This document shows, piece by piece, positions 63,797 to 64,000 of a stretch of 64,000 nt of DNA (position 1 is the first letter of the stretch; each line of letters starts with the position of its first letter). Source of the stretch: Tillus elongatus (lineage: Eukaryota; Arthropoda; Insecta; Coleoptera; Cleridae); NCBI GenBank assembly GCA_964006375.1, contig OZ023267.1, positions 15,573,471 through 15,637,470 on the forward strand, read 5' to 3'. The notes under the pieces were generated by a model, which searched no databases, was not told where the DNA came from, and was given only the letters and a program-made list of their open reading frames with translations. The translations under genes were made by a program, and so were the position numbers.

Positions 63797-63899
63797 CTTA
63801 TAGAATTTTCCATTCTCTGATGACGCTGACGTTGTCAGCGAAACGATCGTAAGGTCTTTGAAATATGTGTTATGATGATTTGGGATCTCCAAGTGTACT
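63797..63899 (+). mobile_element. 103-bp hammerhead module inserted with 9-bp TSD
   Basis: Homologous to the PLE terminal modules at 31.1, 33.05 and 34.5 kb. Flanked by TATGTAGGG at 63,788-63,796 and 63,900-63,908, a perfect 9-bp duplication of the target inside GIY-YIG codons. Contains no coding sequence. Confidence 0.8.
63812..63860 (+). ncRNA. Hammerhead-like motif in the 103-bp module
   Basis: CUGAUGA 63,817-63,823, the best stem II of the PLE type here (GCTGAC / GTCAGC, loop GTT, after one unpaired C), GAAAC 63,840-63,844, palindromic stem III ACGATCGT, then GUA (63,849-63,851) as cleavage triplet. Stem I starts UCU / AGG. Confidence 0.65.
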
Positions 63900-64000
63900 T
63901 ATGTAGGGCAAACTAAAAGAACTATCGAAACCACATTTAAAGAACATTTACCGCAACTGACATGGCACTCTTGATAAATCATGTATTGTTTAGCATATTT

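Larger units (their letters stand above)
61626..64000 (+). mobile_element. PLE3, plus strand, split by a LINE and a hammerhead module
   Basis: RT end 61,626-61,996, resumption 63,627-63,796, then GIY-YIG continuing 63,909 onward. It is interrupted twice: by the RNase-H LINE (61,997-63,626) and by a 103-bp hammerhead module (63,797-63,899). About 50 codons between the first two PLE parts are missing compared with PLE1. Runs off the right edge or decays there. Confidence 0.85.
63627..64000 (+). pseudogene. PLE3 GIY-YIG endonuclease, interrupted
   Basis: ITRGFNSIFKESNLQLTFS, then TTEVSGIFEIGCKDYELKYVG up to 63,796. The codons then resume after the module as YVGQTKRTIETTFKEHLPQ from 63,900. GIY is GIF here. 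Removing the 103-bp module and one duplicate restores the usual order in principle, so the frame was whole before insertion. Later stops end the domain near 63,975. Confidence 0.85.

Overview
The window looks like intergenic or heterochromatic DNA from an AT-rich, transposon-laden arthropod genome, most likely an insect. This is inferred from the mix of elements: an APE-type LINE, a second LINE with RNase H, Ty3/gypsy, Penelope-like elements (PLEs), Tc1/mariner-type DNA transposons, tRNA-derived SINEs and very long (TA)n tracts. I found no intact host gene, no rRNA or functional tRNA gene and no CRISPR. Every recognisable protein is a transposon protein, and each carries frameshifts, stops, deletions or lost catalytic residues. 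There are about 24 (TA)n tracts totalling roughly 2.3 kb; the long Tyr-Ile open frames over them are artefacts.

Layout. 1-5 kb: two minus-strand copies of an APE-type LINE and a 310-bp MITE (family A). 5-10.8 kb: SINE body, a 1-kb degenerate nonamer array and mosaic AT-rich repeats (families A, B, C). 10.8-13.1 kb: internally deleted gypsy element with one LTR. 13-20 kb: paired repeats carrying hammerhead-like cores, a SINE and family-B copies. 20-26 kb: a CAGGG-ended MITE, two LINE scraps and a mariner-type element of 2.43 kb with TIRs of about 440 bp, inserted in the (TA)n of a family-B repeat. 26-31 kb: mostly unassigned, plus a foldback element with arms of about 410 bp. 31-34.7 kb: a PLE with GIY-YIG domain flanked by inverted arms, next to a retrozyme-like cluster in which two hammerhead-type cores bracket a 311-bp unit. 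34.7-39 kb: second CAGGG MITE, tandem duplication, candidate LTR with two CRE palindromes, 29-bp minisatellite. 39-50 kb: LINE RT scrap, family A/B/C arrays, second mariner-type element. 52.4-56.1 kb: a full-length ORF1-less LINE of 3.04 kb with a 5-bp target duplication, inside a palindromic foldback element. 58-64 kb: foldback, SINE, two head-to-head PLE fragments, an RNase-H LINE nested in one of them, and a 103-bp hammerhead-bearing module inserted into GIY-YIG coding sequence with a 9-bp target duplication.

The most interesting signal is RNA: at least eight hammerhead-shaped motifs in three sequence families. Hammerheads in PLEs, and retrozymes, are known from the literature. What stands out here is their density, the 311-bp direct-repeat arrangement, the solo module with a target-site duplication, and the covarying CUGAAGA variant. 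Two themes link the rest: TA-targeting DNA transposons landing in (TA)n tracts, and deep nesting of one element in another. All coordinates and pairings were read by eye; no alignment, folding or database search was run.
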